From Thermoplasmata archaeon (GTDB lineage: Archaea > Thermoplasmatota > Thermoplasmata > GCA-020350865): a stretch of DNA of 9,337 nucleotides. The notes below the pieces were generated by a model, which had not been told where the DNA came from, made no database searches, and saw only the letters and a program-made list of their open reading frames with translations. This document shows, in pieces, positions 1 to 7,476 of this stretch (positions within the stretch are counted from its first letter, which is position 1; each line of letters begins with the position of its first letter). Both the position numbers and the translations under genes were made by a program. Location of the stretch: NCBI GenBank assembly GCA_020350865.1, contig CP070726.1:1475804-1485140 (forward strand), given 5' to 3'.

Positions 1-2272
1 GGCTGCCCGGCCACCGCTCCACCTCCAGATATCCCATTGAACTGCCGTCCTCGTACAACGTCAAGCCGATGTTGCTCCACTTGGCGCCCGCCACCCTGAT
101 TACGATCTCCACATCCATGGTTGCCGATTCCATGGTTGCCGTGGGGTCGACGTTGAGGACCGTTACGATGCATGTATCCGTATCTGTAAGATTGCCGTCG
201 TCTGTTACCGTGAGGGTGACAGTGTAGTTGCCGTCCACGCCACGGCCATCATCCCCGTAGACATGGGTCGGAGCCGGTCCTGTGGCATCCACATCGTTTG
301 TCGGGTCTCCATCTCCGTCGGAGTCCATGTTGGCATCGAAGTCCCATTCATAAGAGGTTATATTGCCATCGGGATCGGACGAGCCTGTGCCGTCGAACTG
401 CACCGTATCGCCTTCTGAGACCGTTTGATTAAGGCCAGCCTCTGCCACGGGGGGCTCGTTGGGCGGTGGCAGCACCGTCACGATAAGGAAGGTATCGTCG
501 GTTTCGTTTTCGTTGTCAGTAACAAAGAGACGGACGGTGTAGTTGCCCGGCGTGTAGTAAGTATGCGTCTGAACTGCCCCCGAGGCGTCCACGTCAAATG
601 TGATTCCATCATAATCGAAGTCCCACTCGTACGAGACGATATCCGGGGGATTGCCAAAAGTGTCCTGGTCAAAGCTTGCCGAGCCGTCGAAGAAAACGGT
701 ATCGCCAACATATACTGTCAGGTCGGCCCCCACTACTGCAATGGGCGGTAAGGTCGGGGCCACCTGTGTGAAGGGAAGGAATGCACCGAAGTAGGCCTGG
801 TCGTAGTCCCCGTTGATCACCGTGATGGGCTTGTCGGAGGTGATGTGCAGCAGTTCCCCGTGCCATACTCCGGAACCCCACCACCAGCCGTACCCCGCGG
901 TTCCCGACCAGCTTTCTGTTCCGTAAGGGCCGATGGTGAAGTCGTGATGCGTCTTCGTTCCACGGGAAACACTCAGGGACGTGATGGTCACATTGGTGTT
1001 CTGGTCGTAGGCAAAAATTTGAAGGTCCATGGAGTCGCCGTGGTTCTGGGCATAGCAGTATATCTCCCTGCTGTCAGGCCCCGTGGGAACCGAGTAGGCC
1101 ACATCCGCGTATTCGAGGATGTCGCTTGAAACGGGGCCGACGTACACAAGAACGGGTTTGTCCGATTCTATCTTCACGTAGTCCTGGTCGAGGGGGTTGC
1201 TGTTTGTGATGATAGTGACCGCGGGACTTGAACTTCTCGGGGTGATCATGGCACCCTGTAGACTCTGTGGAGTCGCGGTGTAGAACTCGTAATCGCCGTC
1301 GCTGTCGTAGCCGTCCAGAAGTCCCGCCCAGTTATCGTCCCCGTCGCTCAGGTCAGTGATCTGGACCATGGTGTCGTCCTCAAGAGGGAACACGGCAAGG
1401 GAATGGCGGCCGTAGGTGTAGAACAGTGTGCCCAGTTCGATGCCGTCATCGCCTGCCGCATAGGATGGAGGCGTGGCGGACCAGTCCTCGTTGTCGGCAT
1501 CCCTCGAACCTTTGCCCACCAGGACCGAACATACAACGTTGCCTGTTACCCACACAACGTCATCGTCGAAACCGGTGATGTAGTACACCTCCAACTCGCT
1601 GTCCGAATAGGACAGTTCCGGTGAGGTGGGAGTTAGGGAATAGGAATCGTCTGAATCACCGTCGTTGCTGGGCAGGTCGTCCACCACAATGTTCGTGGTG
1701 ATCCCCGCCTTTTTCTGGGCGAAGATGTACATCTCATCGCTGGTAAAGCCTATAAACTCGGTGCCGAGTTCGGATCCGGTGTACCGGGTCTCACTGCTGA
1801 TTGCAGGGATGTAGGACATCCATGGGTCGTTTCGATTGACTGAGCCGGAACCCGGATCGTATGCGGGATTGGCCTGGCCTGTCCATACCGTTACGGGTTT
1901 GGGCTCAGCGGAGCCGTTTGCACACTGAGATACGATCTTCACCTGAATCTCAAGCCAATAGCTCTGCATGCCTCCCAGCCCGGTCCACATATCACCTGCG
2001 CTTGCAAGTGTGAAGGGGTTGCTGGGTAATGGAGTGACCAGCCTGGGATCATTTATGGGGAGCAAAGCCCCCGTCCGTATGTCATACAAGGTGACCTGGG
2101 TGTAGTCCTTCTGTGCGATGATGCGCAGCTCACCTGACCAGAAGGCGAGATACTCGGTGCCTGTGGCCACGGTGCCCGAACCCCCAGTGCCCGTATTGGC
2201 AGGTAACAGGGGAAAAACCGAGAGGACCATCAAGCCTGTAATTAACAATACCGCTGTATTTTTTATTGTCAT
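1..2272 (-). CDS. Secreted PKD-domain surface protein with tandem N-terminal beta modules (C-terminus beyond window)
   Basis: The frame is open from the ATG at 2272 to the left edge, giving 757 residues with no stop in the segments I translated. The start is preceded by GGAGGGAGG, 4 nt upstream. Residues 1-25 (MTIKNTAVLLITGLMVLSVF...) form a signal peptide: a Lys, a hydrophobic core and a probable cleavage near Ala25. Residues about 38-500 hold four related modules beginning near G38, G170, G281 and R402. Modules 1 and 2 share GTE-Y/F-L/I-A/G-F at the start and AQK about ten residues later; SDKP motifs lie at 370-373 and 479-482. Two PKD domains follow (about 508-600 and 606-706), each with the YEWDFD core (548-553 and 641-646). 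From about 709 a new domain starts with PTATMESATMDVEIVIRVAG, a type I associate with Thermoplasmatota surface proteins. Asp-rich stretches suggest calcium binding. The role is probably cell-surface or extracellular adhesion or binding; no catalytic motif is visible. Confidence 0.85.
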   Translation of the reverse strand, partial: MTIKNTAVLLITGLMVLSVFPLLPANTGTGGSGTVATGTEYLAFWSGELRIIAQKDYTQVTLYDIRTGALLPINDPRLVTPLPSNPFTLASAGDMWTGLGGMQSYWLEIQVKIVSQCANGSAEPKPVTVWTGQANPAYDPGSGSVNRNDPWMSYIPAISSETRYTGSELGTEFIGFTSDEMYIFAQKKAGITTNIVVDDLPSNDGDSDDSYSLTPTSPELSYSDSELEVYYITGFDDDVVWVTGNVVCSVLVGKGSRDADNEDWSATPPSYAAGDDGIELGTLFYTYGRHSLAVFPLEDDTMVQITDLSDGDDNWAGLLDGYDSDGDYEFYTATPQSLQGAMITPRSSSPAVTIITNSNPLDQDYVKIESDKPVLVYVGPVSSDILEYADVAYSVPTGPDSREIYCYAQNHGDSMDLQIFAYDQNTNVTITSLSVSRGTKTHHDFTIGPYGTESWSGTAGYGWWWGSGVWHGELLHITSDKPITVINGDYDQAYFGAFLPFTQVAPTLPPIAVVGADLTVYVGDTVFFDGSASFDQDTFGNPPDIVSYEWDFDYDGITFDVDASGAVQTHTYYTPGNYTVRLFVTDNENETDDTFLIVTVLPPPNEPPVAEAGLNQTVSEGDTVQFDGTGSSDPDGNITSYEWDFDANMDSDGDGDPTNDVDATGPAPTHVYGDDGRGVDGNYTVTLTVTDDGNLTDTDTCIVTVLNVDPTATMESATMDVEIVIRVAGAKWSNIGLTLYEDGSSMGYLEVERWPGS

Positions 2273-2304
2273 CTTTGCCTCCCTCCAGAGGATTTTGCCT
2301 CACC

Positions 2305-2334
2305 CATATATATAATATATCAACTATTTATGGC
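2305..2334 (-). promoter_or_regulatory. AT-rich TATA-like promoter region of the PKD protein gene
   Basis: Read on the minus strand, this stretch contains CATAAATAG (2325-2333) followed by an alternating TA tract ending TTATATATATGG. Either element could be the TATA box of an archaeal promoter. They lie roughly 35-60 nt upstream of the ATG at 2272, which leaves a short leader carrying the GGAGGGAGG ribosome site. It lies in the 161-bp gap behind the membrane-protein gene, so the PKD gene probably has its own promoter. I saw no convincing terminator in the rest of that gap. Confidence 0.5.
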
Positions 2335-2433
2335 TATTGGATATTAAATTTGGCCCCATACGGGTGTTGATTGTGAAGGTGTTCTTTCCTGAATACTATC
2401 ATTGATGGGAATGTCTCGGTGAAAATAGGTTCT

Positions 2434-3747
2434 TTATCGGTATTCTTTGAAGCAGACGGGTCTGAAATCAAAATCAGGGGCAATTGGCTCGCCTTCTTCA
2501 AGGGCTTCAAACAACTTGAATATCTTTAACCTCTTCTTCTCACGGGGTTTTAATAATTTGGATGGATCATCGATATCTCCCCGCCCCTTCTCTATGAACT
2601 TTCTTACCTCTTCCATCTGCCTGATACGTTGGGGGATAATCTTCTTTTTTGCGAGTCTTTCATATCTGAGATAATTATCTAATTTCGTATATATGATGAT
2701 CCTATAGGCCTGAGAATGCATGGATTCCTTTAATATCGATTTTGGCGCTATGATCTCCTCTACATCCCTCCAGAACTCCTCCCTCACCTCGGGCCAGTCT
2801 TTTTCGGGGTACACGTATTTATCAGGAATTTCGATTCTTGAGGGTATTATTTTCTCCCCAGTTATTATTTCGTATTCCTGGGCTCTAAAAAGGGAGCCCA
2901 ATAAAACCATTATATCTTCCATATGCTCGAACAACCCGTCACTCAAATAAGGAATATATCCGAAGGCAATTGATAAAGGTATTAAAATGATCCATGGTTC
3001 CACGATTTCCTGGGACATGAGAACCAGTATGATTGTTACAGGAATCATTAGCATTACCATTATCATGAACTGTTTTAGAGCATAACCTTCTACAGAATAA
3101 AAATAATCCGTATTTAACCTGTAAATATCGTCCCACTCCCGATCCGTTATCTCGGGCTTTATCGAGAATGATTTGTCCCAATTAATACCCATTCTTCTTT
3201 GAAATATCTGCACCAAATCGTATTTAAAAAAAGTTAAATCTCGCAACCTTGCCGTGGACATAGTTGAGGATATATCATGGGTTTGACCGTCTTTTGTTAT
3301 AATTCTGATTCCTGAGTAGTATAACTCATTGAGATATTCTTTCAGGATTTTTCTGTGCCCTCCGGCATAAAGAATGTTAATTCTTTCGATCTCTTCAAAT
3401 GGTATGAATGTTTTCCGGTTTTGTGACCCTTTGAGCAATGCACTTCTGATTTCAATCCCGCGTTCGTATATCTTCAATGGCCCTTTTCCTGTCAAAATCG
3501 AATGAACCGAATAGACATATACTGTTGCCGGTATCAAAATAAATGCCAATATCGGGACCCAGGAGAACTCCTCATAAATATCGATTTCCGTGATTACATT
3601 ATCCAGTGCCAATATAAAAATCAAATAAACCAAATACCACATAAAGGACATGACAAATGCCAAAATCAAGATAAAAAAACCCACCTTGCGATCATTTCCC
3701 TTTTCCTTATAAAGTAGTCTTCCCATTTCAACGATACCGTTATCCAT
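2434..3747 (-). CDS. Unrecognised membrane protein, four predicted TM segments with a possible PH-like domain
   Basis: The frame encodes 437 residues from the ATG at 3747, or 439 from an in-frame ATG at 3753. I prefer 3747 because GGGAG (3754-3758 on the minus strand) directly abuts the 3753 ATG but sits 6 nt from the second. Numbered from 3753, hydrophobic segments lie at about 24-50, 64-85, 228-247 and 252-271, consistent with two helical hairpins. Between the hairpins, residues about 90-165 show a beta-rich pattern (IYERGIEIRS, then FIPFEEIERI, then GIRIITKDGQ) that resembles membrane-associated bacterial PH-like domains; this is an inference from pattern only. The last 165 residues are charged, with a basic helical stretch near 365-410, and are probably cytoplasmic. 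I do not recognise the family. The gene is visibly more AT-rich than its neighbours: 3601-3660 is 19/60 GC, against 36/60 at 5401-5460 in the AOR gene. Confidence 0.75.
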   Translation of the reverse strand: MDNGIVEMGRLLYKEKGNDRKVGFFILILAFVMSFMWYLVYLIFILALDNVITEIDIYEEFSWVPILAFILIPATVYVYSVHSILTGKGPLKIYERGIEIRSALLKGSQNRKTFIPFEEIERINILYAGGHRKILKEYLNELYYSGIRIITKDGQTHDISSTMSTARLRDLTFFKYDLVQIFQRRMGINWDKSFSIKPEITDREWDDIYRLNTDYFYSVEGYALKQFMIMVMLMIPVTIILVLMSQEIVEPWIILIPLSIAFGYIPYLSDGLFEHMEDIMVLLGSLFRAQEYEIITGEKIIPSRIEIPDKYVYPEKDWPEVREEFWRDVEEIIAPKSILKESMHSQAYRIIIYTKLDNYLRYERLAKKKIIPQRIRQMEEVRKFIEKGRGDIDDPSKLLKPREKKRLKIFKLFEALEEGEPIAPDFDFRPVCFKEYR

Positions 3748-3801
3748 AGTCATCTCCCGTTCCGCCTACAATGGCCCCGCTCAATAAATTATCGAATATA
3801 A

Positions 3802-3811
3802 CTATTTAAAA
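3802..3811 (-). promoter_or_regulatory. TATA-like box for the membrane-protein gene
   Basis: On the minus strand this reads TTTTAAATAG, a good match to an archaeal TATA box, with an A/T-rich flank upstream. It lies about 55-65 nt before the ATG at 3747, which would give a leader of about 30-40 nt. Assigned from sequence pattern only. Confidence 0.5.
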
Positions 3812-3823
3812 TTATTCGGGGAA

Positions 3824-3834
3824 TGCCCGGGGCA
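3824..3834. promoter_or_regulatory. 11-bp palindrome between divergent promoters, possible operator
   Basis: TGCCCGGGGCA is a perfect inverted repeat around one central base (TGCCC-G-GGGCA). It lies between the minus-strand TATA-like box (3802-3811) and the plus-strand one (3849-3860), where a regulator could act on both directions. It is short and GC-rich, so chance is possible. No regulator gene is visible in the window. Confidence 0.25.
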
Positions 3835-3848
3835 CTGTACCATCTCAA

Positions 3849-3860
3849 CTTTTAAATATC
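3849..3860 (+). promoter_or_regulatory. TATA-like box of the amidohydrolase-led operon
   Basis: CTTTTAAATATC matches an archaeal TATA box. Transcription would be expected to start about 25 nt downstream, near 3880, leaving a short leader that contains the strong GAGGAGG ribosome site at 3891-3897. This placement argues that the upstream in-frame GTG at 3872 is not the start of the next gene. Confidence 0.6.
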
Positions 3861-3904
3861 CAGTCGCATATGTGAGCAACATCTTTCTGAGAGGAGGAAC
3901 AGGC

Positions 3905-4723
3905 ATGATCATCGACTTTCATGTTCACATCGGAAAACAGGAGCACTGGCACCCCTGGGTGAACGAGCTCTTTTCCGGTGCCAACCCCGAGCTGTACAAG
4001 GATTTCGACAAGATAATGAATCCCGACGGCCTGGAGAGGTACCTGAAGAAGCAGGGTCTGGATCATGCCGTGATTCTGGCGGAGAACTCCCCCGTCACAA
4101 CCGGTGTGGTGCCCAATACGTATGTGGAGGAGTTCTGCAGGAGAAAGGACATGTTCATTCCCTTCGCATCAATGGACCCGAGAACCGAGGTGCACCCCAA
4201 GGAGAACCTCCGCAGGCTGGTGGAGAAGAACGGCTTTGCGGGACTCAAGCTCTACCCATCGTACCAGTACTATCACCCCGACGACGACAGCGTGTACCCG
4301 CTGTACGAGGCGGCCGAGAAACTGAAAATCCCGGTAATGGTGCACACGGGCACGTCCGTGTTCAAGGGGTCGAGACTGAAGTACGCGAACCCTCTCTTCC
4401 TGGACGATGTCGCAGTGGATTTTCCGAACCTGAAGATCATAATGGCGCATTCTGGCAGGGGGCTGTGGTACGAGGAGGCCGCCTTCCTTGCCAGGCTGCA
4501 CGAGAACATCTTCATGGATATTTCGGGCCTTCCGCCAAAGAAACTCACCAAGTACTTTCCGGACCTGGATGCCATCGCCGACAAGGTTGTCTTCGGCTCT
4601 GACTGGCCCGGTGTGAAGAACATAAAGGAGAACATCGAAAAGGTGAAGAAACTGAAGCTCAAAAAGTCCACCATCGAAAAGATACTGGGGCTCAACGCGG
4701 CATCCCTTCTGGGAATAAAGTGA
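3905..4723 (+). CDS. Amidohydrolase-2 (ACMSD-type) TIM-barrel metal-dependent hydrolase or decarboxylase
   Basis: The product has 272 residues. I chose the ATG at 3905 because GAGGAGG (3891-3897) lies 7 nt upstream and because the family typically opens with the metal-binding HxH strand, here MIIDFHVHIG (His6, His8). An in-frame GTG at 3872 would add 11 residues but probably precedes the transcript start. Further expected metal or catalytic residues are His147 in VHTG, His182 in AHSG and Asp233 in GSDWP; GLKLYP (Lys115) is also typical of the family. Length and motifs fit the amidohydrolase-2 family (PF04909), which includes ACMSD-type decarboxylases and lactone or amide hydrolases. The enzyme is probably cytoplasmic with a mononuclear metal site. 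The substrate cannot be read from sequence. The MoaD-like gene follows after 9 nt and AOR lies further downstream, so it may generate or remove the AOR substrate or product (inference). Confidence 0.9.
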   Translation: MIIDFHVHIGKQEHWHPWVNELFSGANPELYKDFDKIMNPDGLERYLKKQGLDHAVILAENSPVTTGVVPNTYVEEFCRRKDMFIPFASMDPRTEVHPKENLRRLVEKNGFAGLKLYPSYQYYHPDDDSVYPLYEAAEKLKIPVMVHTGTSVFKGSRLKYANPLFLDDVAVDFPNLKIIMAHSGRGLWYEEAAFLARLHENIFMDISGLPPKKLTKYFPDLDAIADKVVFGSDWPGVKNIKENIEKVKKLKLKKSTIEKILGLNAASLLGIK

Positions 4724-4732
4724 GTGGTGTGC

Positions 4733-5008
4733 ATGAAGATTTCCGTGAAACTGCTCAAACCGTTTTCCGATATTGCCGGCAGAGGGGAGGTTGGACTGGA
4801 TTTTGAGGAGGGCACAGCCACCCGTGCCCTGGAGCAGTTGTGCGAGCTGTATCCCGATCTAAAGCAGGCATTGTTCGAGGAAGACGGACAGATATCGTAC
4901 AGCGTCAATGTCTTTGTGAACGACAGACCCCTCATAGGTTCTGAGGAGGAGCGCCAACTGTCCGAAGGGGACGAGCTTCTGGTTTTCATGGCGGTCAGCG
5001 GTGGATAA
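4733..5008 (+). CDS. MoaD/ThiS-family sulfur carrier protein
   Basis: This 91-residue protein begins MKISVKLLKPFSDIAG and ends in MAVSGG. The N-terminal beta strand, the acidic and hydrophobic ubiquitin-like pattern, FVNDRPL and the C-terminal Gly-Gly are typical of MoaD/ThiS sulfur carriers. The Gly-Gly tail is adenylated by an E1-like enzyme (MoeB/ThiF class, not in this window) and converted to a thiocarboxylate. In-frame GTG codons at 4724 and 4727 could extend it by two or three residues; the ATG at 4733 fits the family start. It lies 9 nt after the amidohydrolase stop and is therefore likely co-transcribed. Just downstream is a pterin-dependent AOR, so the most plausible role is donating dithiolene sulfur for tungstopterin (or molybdopterin) synthesis. 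A role in thiamine or tRNA thiolation cannot be excluded. Confidence 0.88.
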   Translation: MKISVKLLKPFSDIAGRGEVGLDFEEGTATRALEQLCELYPDLKQALFEEDGQISYSVNVFVNDRPLIGSEEERQLSEGDELLVFMAVSGG

Positions 5009-5019
5009 TGCCTGTCACC

Positions 5020-5030
5020 TCCCTAAGGGA
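5020..5030. other. Short palindrome in the gap before AOR, function unclear
   Basis: TCCCTAAGGGA is an inverted repeat around one base, with weaker flanking arms CCTG (5011-5014) and CAGG (5035-5038). It begins 12 nt after the MoaD-like stop. It could be a weak hairpin or a protein-binding site ahead of the AOR promoter; no T-tract follows, so I do not call it a terminator. Confidence 0.2.
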
Positions 5031-5081
5031 TATGCAGGTCCATTAAAAGCAGAAAGTTCTTAATAGGTGTTTGGAACGTGG

Positions 5082-5099
5082 GAAAAAACTTAAAAAAAG
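5082..5099 (+). promoter_or_regulatory. Candidate TATA-like promoter for the AOR operon
   Basis: The sequence is an A-rich element of the form G-A6-CTT-A7-G, resembling a purine-rich BRE followed by a TATA-like box. It lies about 65-80 nt upstream of the chosen AOR start at 5164, within the 155-bp gap after the MoaD-like gene. It would give a leader of roughly 45 nt. Read-through from the 3849 promoter is also possible, since no clear terminator separates the two groups. Confidence 0.45.
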
Positions 5100-5163
5100 A
5101 CCTTATCATACCCTACCCCCGCAATTTAGGTTCATGTGCACGATAGGACAGAGGCTTGATATT

Positions 5164-6996
5164 ATGTTCAGCAGAAAGCTGGGTCTAATCGACCTTTCAA
5201 AGGATAAGATCGACATCCAGGAGGTCCCGGAGTCCCTGAGAAGAGGCCTTCTGGGCGGCAGGGGCCTGAACTCCTACTACCTCTGGAAGATGATAGAAAA
5301 GGGTACAGATCCCCTATCGCCCGATAATGTCCTGATCTTCGGGGCGGGATTTTTAACCGGGACACTGGCCCCTTCATCGGGAAGGTTCAACGTCTCCGCC
5401 TTGGCCCCAGAGACAGGCTTTCTCGGGGACACCAACTGCGGCGGTTTCTTTGCACCGGAACTGAGGTACGCGGGCTTCGACAGGCTGATCATCAAGGGCA
5501 AGGCGGAAAGGCCGAGCTACGTCTATGTGGAGGACGGAACCATAGAGATCAGGGACGCCAAGGACTACTGGGGCCTTGATACCCTGGACGTGCAGCAGGC
5601 CTTCCGCAGGGACCTTGGATCCGTGGAAATGGCCGTGTGCGGTGTTGCCGGGGAGAACCTGGTCAGGTATGCCTGTGTGAGAACCGGCATAAAAAATGCA
5701 GGGGGCAGAACGGGCATGGGCTGCGTCATGGGCTCAAAGAACATAAAGGCCGTCGTGGCTCACGGGACCGGGGGAATCGAGATCGCCCATCCCCGGGAGA
5801 TGCTGAGGACGGTGGAGGAGTTAAAGGAATACATCATGAAATCGAAGATCACCCCCATTCTGGGCTCCGTGGGAACACCACTTCTTTACGAGGTGTCCAA
5901 CGCCTTCGGCGGCATACGGACGAGGAACAGCCAGCTCAACGCCTGGAGCGACGATTTCAACGCATCCGAGGTGGAGAAGTTCGTGGAGAAGATGATCTCC
6001 TGCAGTTCGTGTTTTGTCCACTGCCGGCACAGGAACACGCTGGGCGGGGAGGGACCCGAATACACTGCCTTGGGCCTGCTCGGCTCGAACATTGCCATGG
6101 AAAAACTGGAGGACTGCATCAAACTCCAGAACCAGGTCAATGATCTGGGCCTGGATGTATCGTCAACCGGAACTTACTTGGCCTGGGCCTACGAGCTGTA
6201 CGAGAGGGGCATTATCGACGCCAAATTGACAGGCGGCCTTGAGCTGAAGTTCGGCGATTATGAGCTGTCTAAAAAATTGATAGACATGATCTCCAGAAGG
6301 GAAGGATTCGGTGATATACTAGCAGACGGCCAGTGGTCCGCGGAAAAGCTGAACGATCCCAACAGGGACTACCTCATCGCTGTAAAAGGCCTTCCCCAGT
6401 CAGACCCCCATGACGTGAGGTACATGAAGGCCTTTGCCCTGGGTATAGCCACTTCCTCGAGGGGTGCCGATCATCTGAGGAGCAGACCCACCCTGGAGAT
6501 TTTCTTCAAACTGCCTCCTGATGTGAGGAACAGGATATACGGAGCGGAGATCGCAAACAATCCCACCACCCTGGACACGAAGGAGCATGTGGTGTCCTGG
6601 TCTGAGAACATCTTCGCCACCATCGACTGTCTGGGAATGTGCAAGTTCATATGCCACGGCTTCAACTCCCCGCACTTCGTGGACTACGACTGGATGAGAA
6701 AGCTCATCTACGCGGCATCTGGGTGGGAGTTTTCGGAAGAGGAGATAAGGAAGATAGGGCCGCGGGTCATTGACATCGAAAGGCTGTTCAACATCAAGCA
6801 CGGCCTGACCAAGGCCCACGACACCCTGCCCAGAAGATACTTCGACGACCCGAGCCCCTTGAAGGCGGCAAAGGACCATCACATAGACAGAAAGGAATTT
6901 GCCAGGGCTCTGGACAGGTACTATGAAGTTCGGGGATGGAGCAAGGAGGGGATGGTGAGTGAAGACAGGGAATCCGAGCTGGAGGCGATGGCATGA
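5164..6996 (+). CDS. aor: Tungsten-type aldehyde:ferredoxin oxidoreductase family enzyme
   Basis: The product has 610 residues, the usual AOR length. The ATG at 5164 is chosen because MFSRKLGLIDLSKDKIDI matches the family's N-terminal strand and GAGG lies 9 nt upstream; the frame extends back to TTG 5071 and ATG 5134, but those residues look non-family. The family catalyses aldehyde + H2O + 2 oxidised ferredoxin to carboxylate with a bis-pterin W site. Visible hallmarks are LLGGRGL (29-35), the pterin-binding segment GGRTGMGCVMGSKNIKA (180-196), the [4Fe-4S] ligands C280-S-S-C283-FVH-C287 with the fourth, Cys493, in DCLGMCKF (Asp488), and RGADHLR. The Cys spacing closely parallels Pyrococcus furiosus AOR. 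Extra cysteines at 489 and 497 flank the fourth ligand. Its stop overlaps the ferredoxin start as ATGA, indicating translational coupling. The substrate subtype (general AOR, FOR, GAPOR or an aromatic-type enzyme) cannot be decided. It is expected to be cytoplasmic. Confidence 0.95.
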   Translation: MFSRKLGLIDLSKDKIDIQEVPESLRRGLLGGRGLNSYYLWKMIEKGTDPLSPDNVLIFGAGFLTGTLAPSSGRFNVSALAPETGFLGDTNCGGFFAPELRYAGFDRLIIKGKAERPSYVYVEDGTIEIRDAKDYWGLDTLDVQQAFRRDLGSVEMAVCGVAGENLVRYACVRTGIKNAGGRTGMGCVMGSKNIKAVVAHGTGGIEIAHPREMLRTVEELKEYIMKSKITPILGSVGTPLLYEVSNAFGGIRTRNSQLNAWSDDFNASEVEKFVEKMISCSSCFVHCRHRNTLGGEGPEYTALGLLGSNIAMEKLEDCIKLQNQVNDLGLDVSSTGTYLAWAYELYERGIIDAKLTGGLELKFGDYELSKKLIDMISRREGFGDILADGQWSAEKLNDPNRDYLIAVKGLPQSDPHDVRYMKAFALGIATSSRGADHLRSRPTLEIFFKLPPDVRNRIYGAEIANNPTTLDTKEHVVSWSENIFATIDCLGMCKFICHGFNSPHFVDYDWMRKLIYAASGWEFSEEEIRKIGPRVIDIERLFNIKHGLTKAHDTLPRRYFDDPSPLKAAKDHHIDRKEFARALDRYYEVRGWSKEGMVSEDRESELEAMA

Positions 6997-7448
6997 AGTA
7001 CCTGTTCACGTACCCGGAGAAGTGCACAGGCTGCAGACAGTGTGCCATGGCATGCGCCCTGAGTAAAACCGGGGAGTGCAATCCCAAGAGGGGTGCAATC
7101 AATGTGCTCCGCGACGAGTTCGAGAGGTACGAGATCCAGTTCGTGTGCCTCCAGTGCGAGGACCCTGAATGCGTGCCCGTGTGCATGAAGAACGCCATTG
7201 CCAAAGGTCCCGACGGGATAGTCAAAATAGATGAGGAGAAATGCATCGGCTGCAGGATGTGCGTCATCGCCTGTCCCTACGGAGCCATCACACCCTTCAA
7301 GGGCGATGTCATCAAGTGCGACCTGTGCGAGGGCGATCCCGTGTGCATCAAGTTCTGCTCAACAGAGGCCGTTGTGTACGAGGAGGAGAGCGCCGAGATT
7401 CTGGACAGGAGAAAGGCACTGGCCGAGCTGATCCGCAAGAAGGAATGA
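6993..7448 (+). CDS. Four-cluster [4Fe-4S] ferredoxin, probable AOR electron-transfer subunit
   Basis: The product has 151 residues and starts at an ATG inside the ATGA overlap with the AOR stop. Sixteen cysteines form four motifs: C11-C14-C17-C21; C52-C55-C60-C64 (CX2CX4CX3C); C84-C87-C90-C94; and C109-C112-C118-C122. This is the arrangement of DmsB/HybA-like subunits and of the small subunits that accompany some AORs, such as aromatic-aldehyde AORs and the BamC partner of BamB. The alternating motif spacing supports four [4Fe-4S] clusters in a wire. There is no Tat or Sec signal, so it is cytoplasmic. Overlap with AOR makes it the probable direct electron acceptor. The C-terminal about 25 residues are charged and probably helical. 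Downstream genes suggest electrons then pass to the LUD/CCG proteins (inference). Confidence 0.93.
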   Translation: MKYLFTYPEKCTGCRQCAMACALSKTGECNPKRGAINVLRDEFERYEIQFVCLQCEDPECVPVCMKNAIAKGPDGIVKIDEEKCIGCRMCVIACPYGAITPFKGDVIKCDLCEGDPVCIKFCSTEAVVYEEESAEILDRRKALAELIRKKE

Positions 7449-7476
7449 GAACCAACAAGGTGATAACCTGAGTATT

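Noticed and set aside
425..751. A 108-codon open frame on the plus strand
   Set aside because: It is antisense to the two PKD domains, whose YEWDFD cores are in one uninterrupted minus-strand frame.
3872..3904. GTG start for the amidohydrolase 11 codons upstream
   Set aside because: It precedes the expected transcript start from the TATA-like box at 3849-3860, while the ATG at 3905 has GAGGAGG at ideal distance and matches the family N-terminus.
4273..4989. A 238-codon open frame on the minus strand
   Set aside because: It is antisense to the amidohydrolase and MoaD genes, both of which show intact family motifs; its product is Ser-rich and has no recognisable domain.
5071..5163. N-terminal extension of AOR from TTG 5071 or ATG 5134
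   Set aside because: The added residues overlap or closely follow the promoter-like A-rich tract and do not resemble AOR; the family N-terminus begins at 5164.
5637..6143. A 168-codon open frame on the plus strand inside the AOR gene
   Set aside because: It lies wholly within the strongly supported AOR reading frame and has an Arg/Gly-rich composition typical of an out-of-frame translation of GC-rich coding sequence.
6400..6882. A 160-codon open frame on the minus strand
   Set aside because: It is antisense to the C-terminal half of AOR, which carries conserved AOR motifs; no ribosome site or family match is visible.
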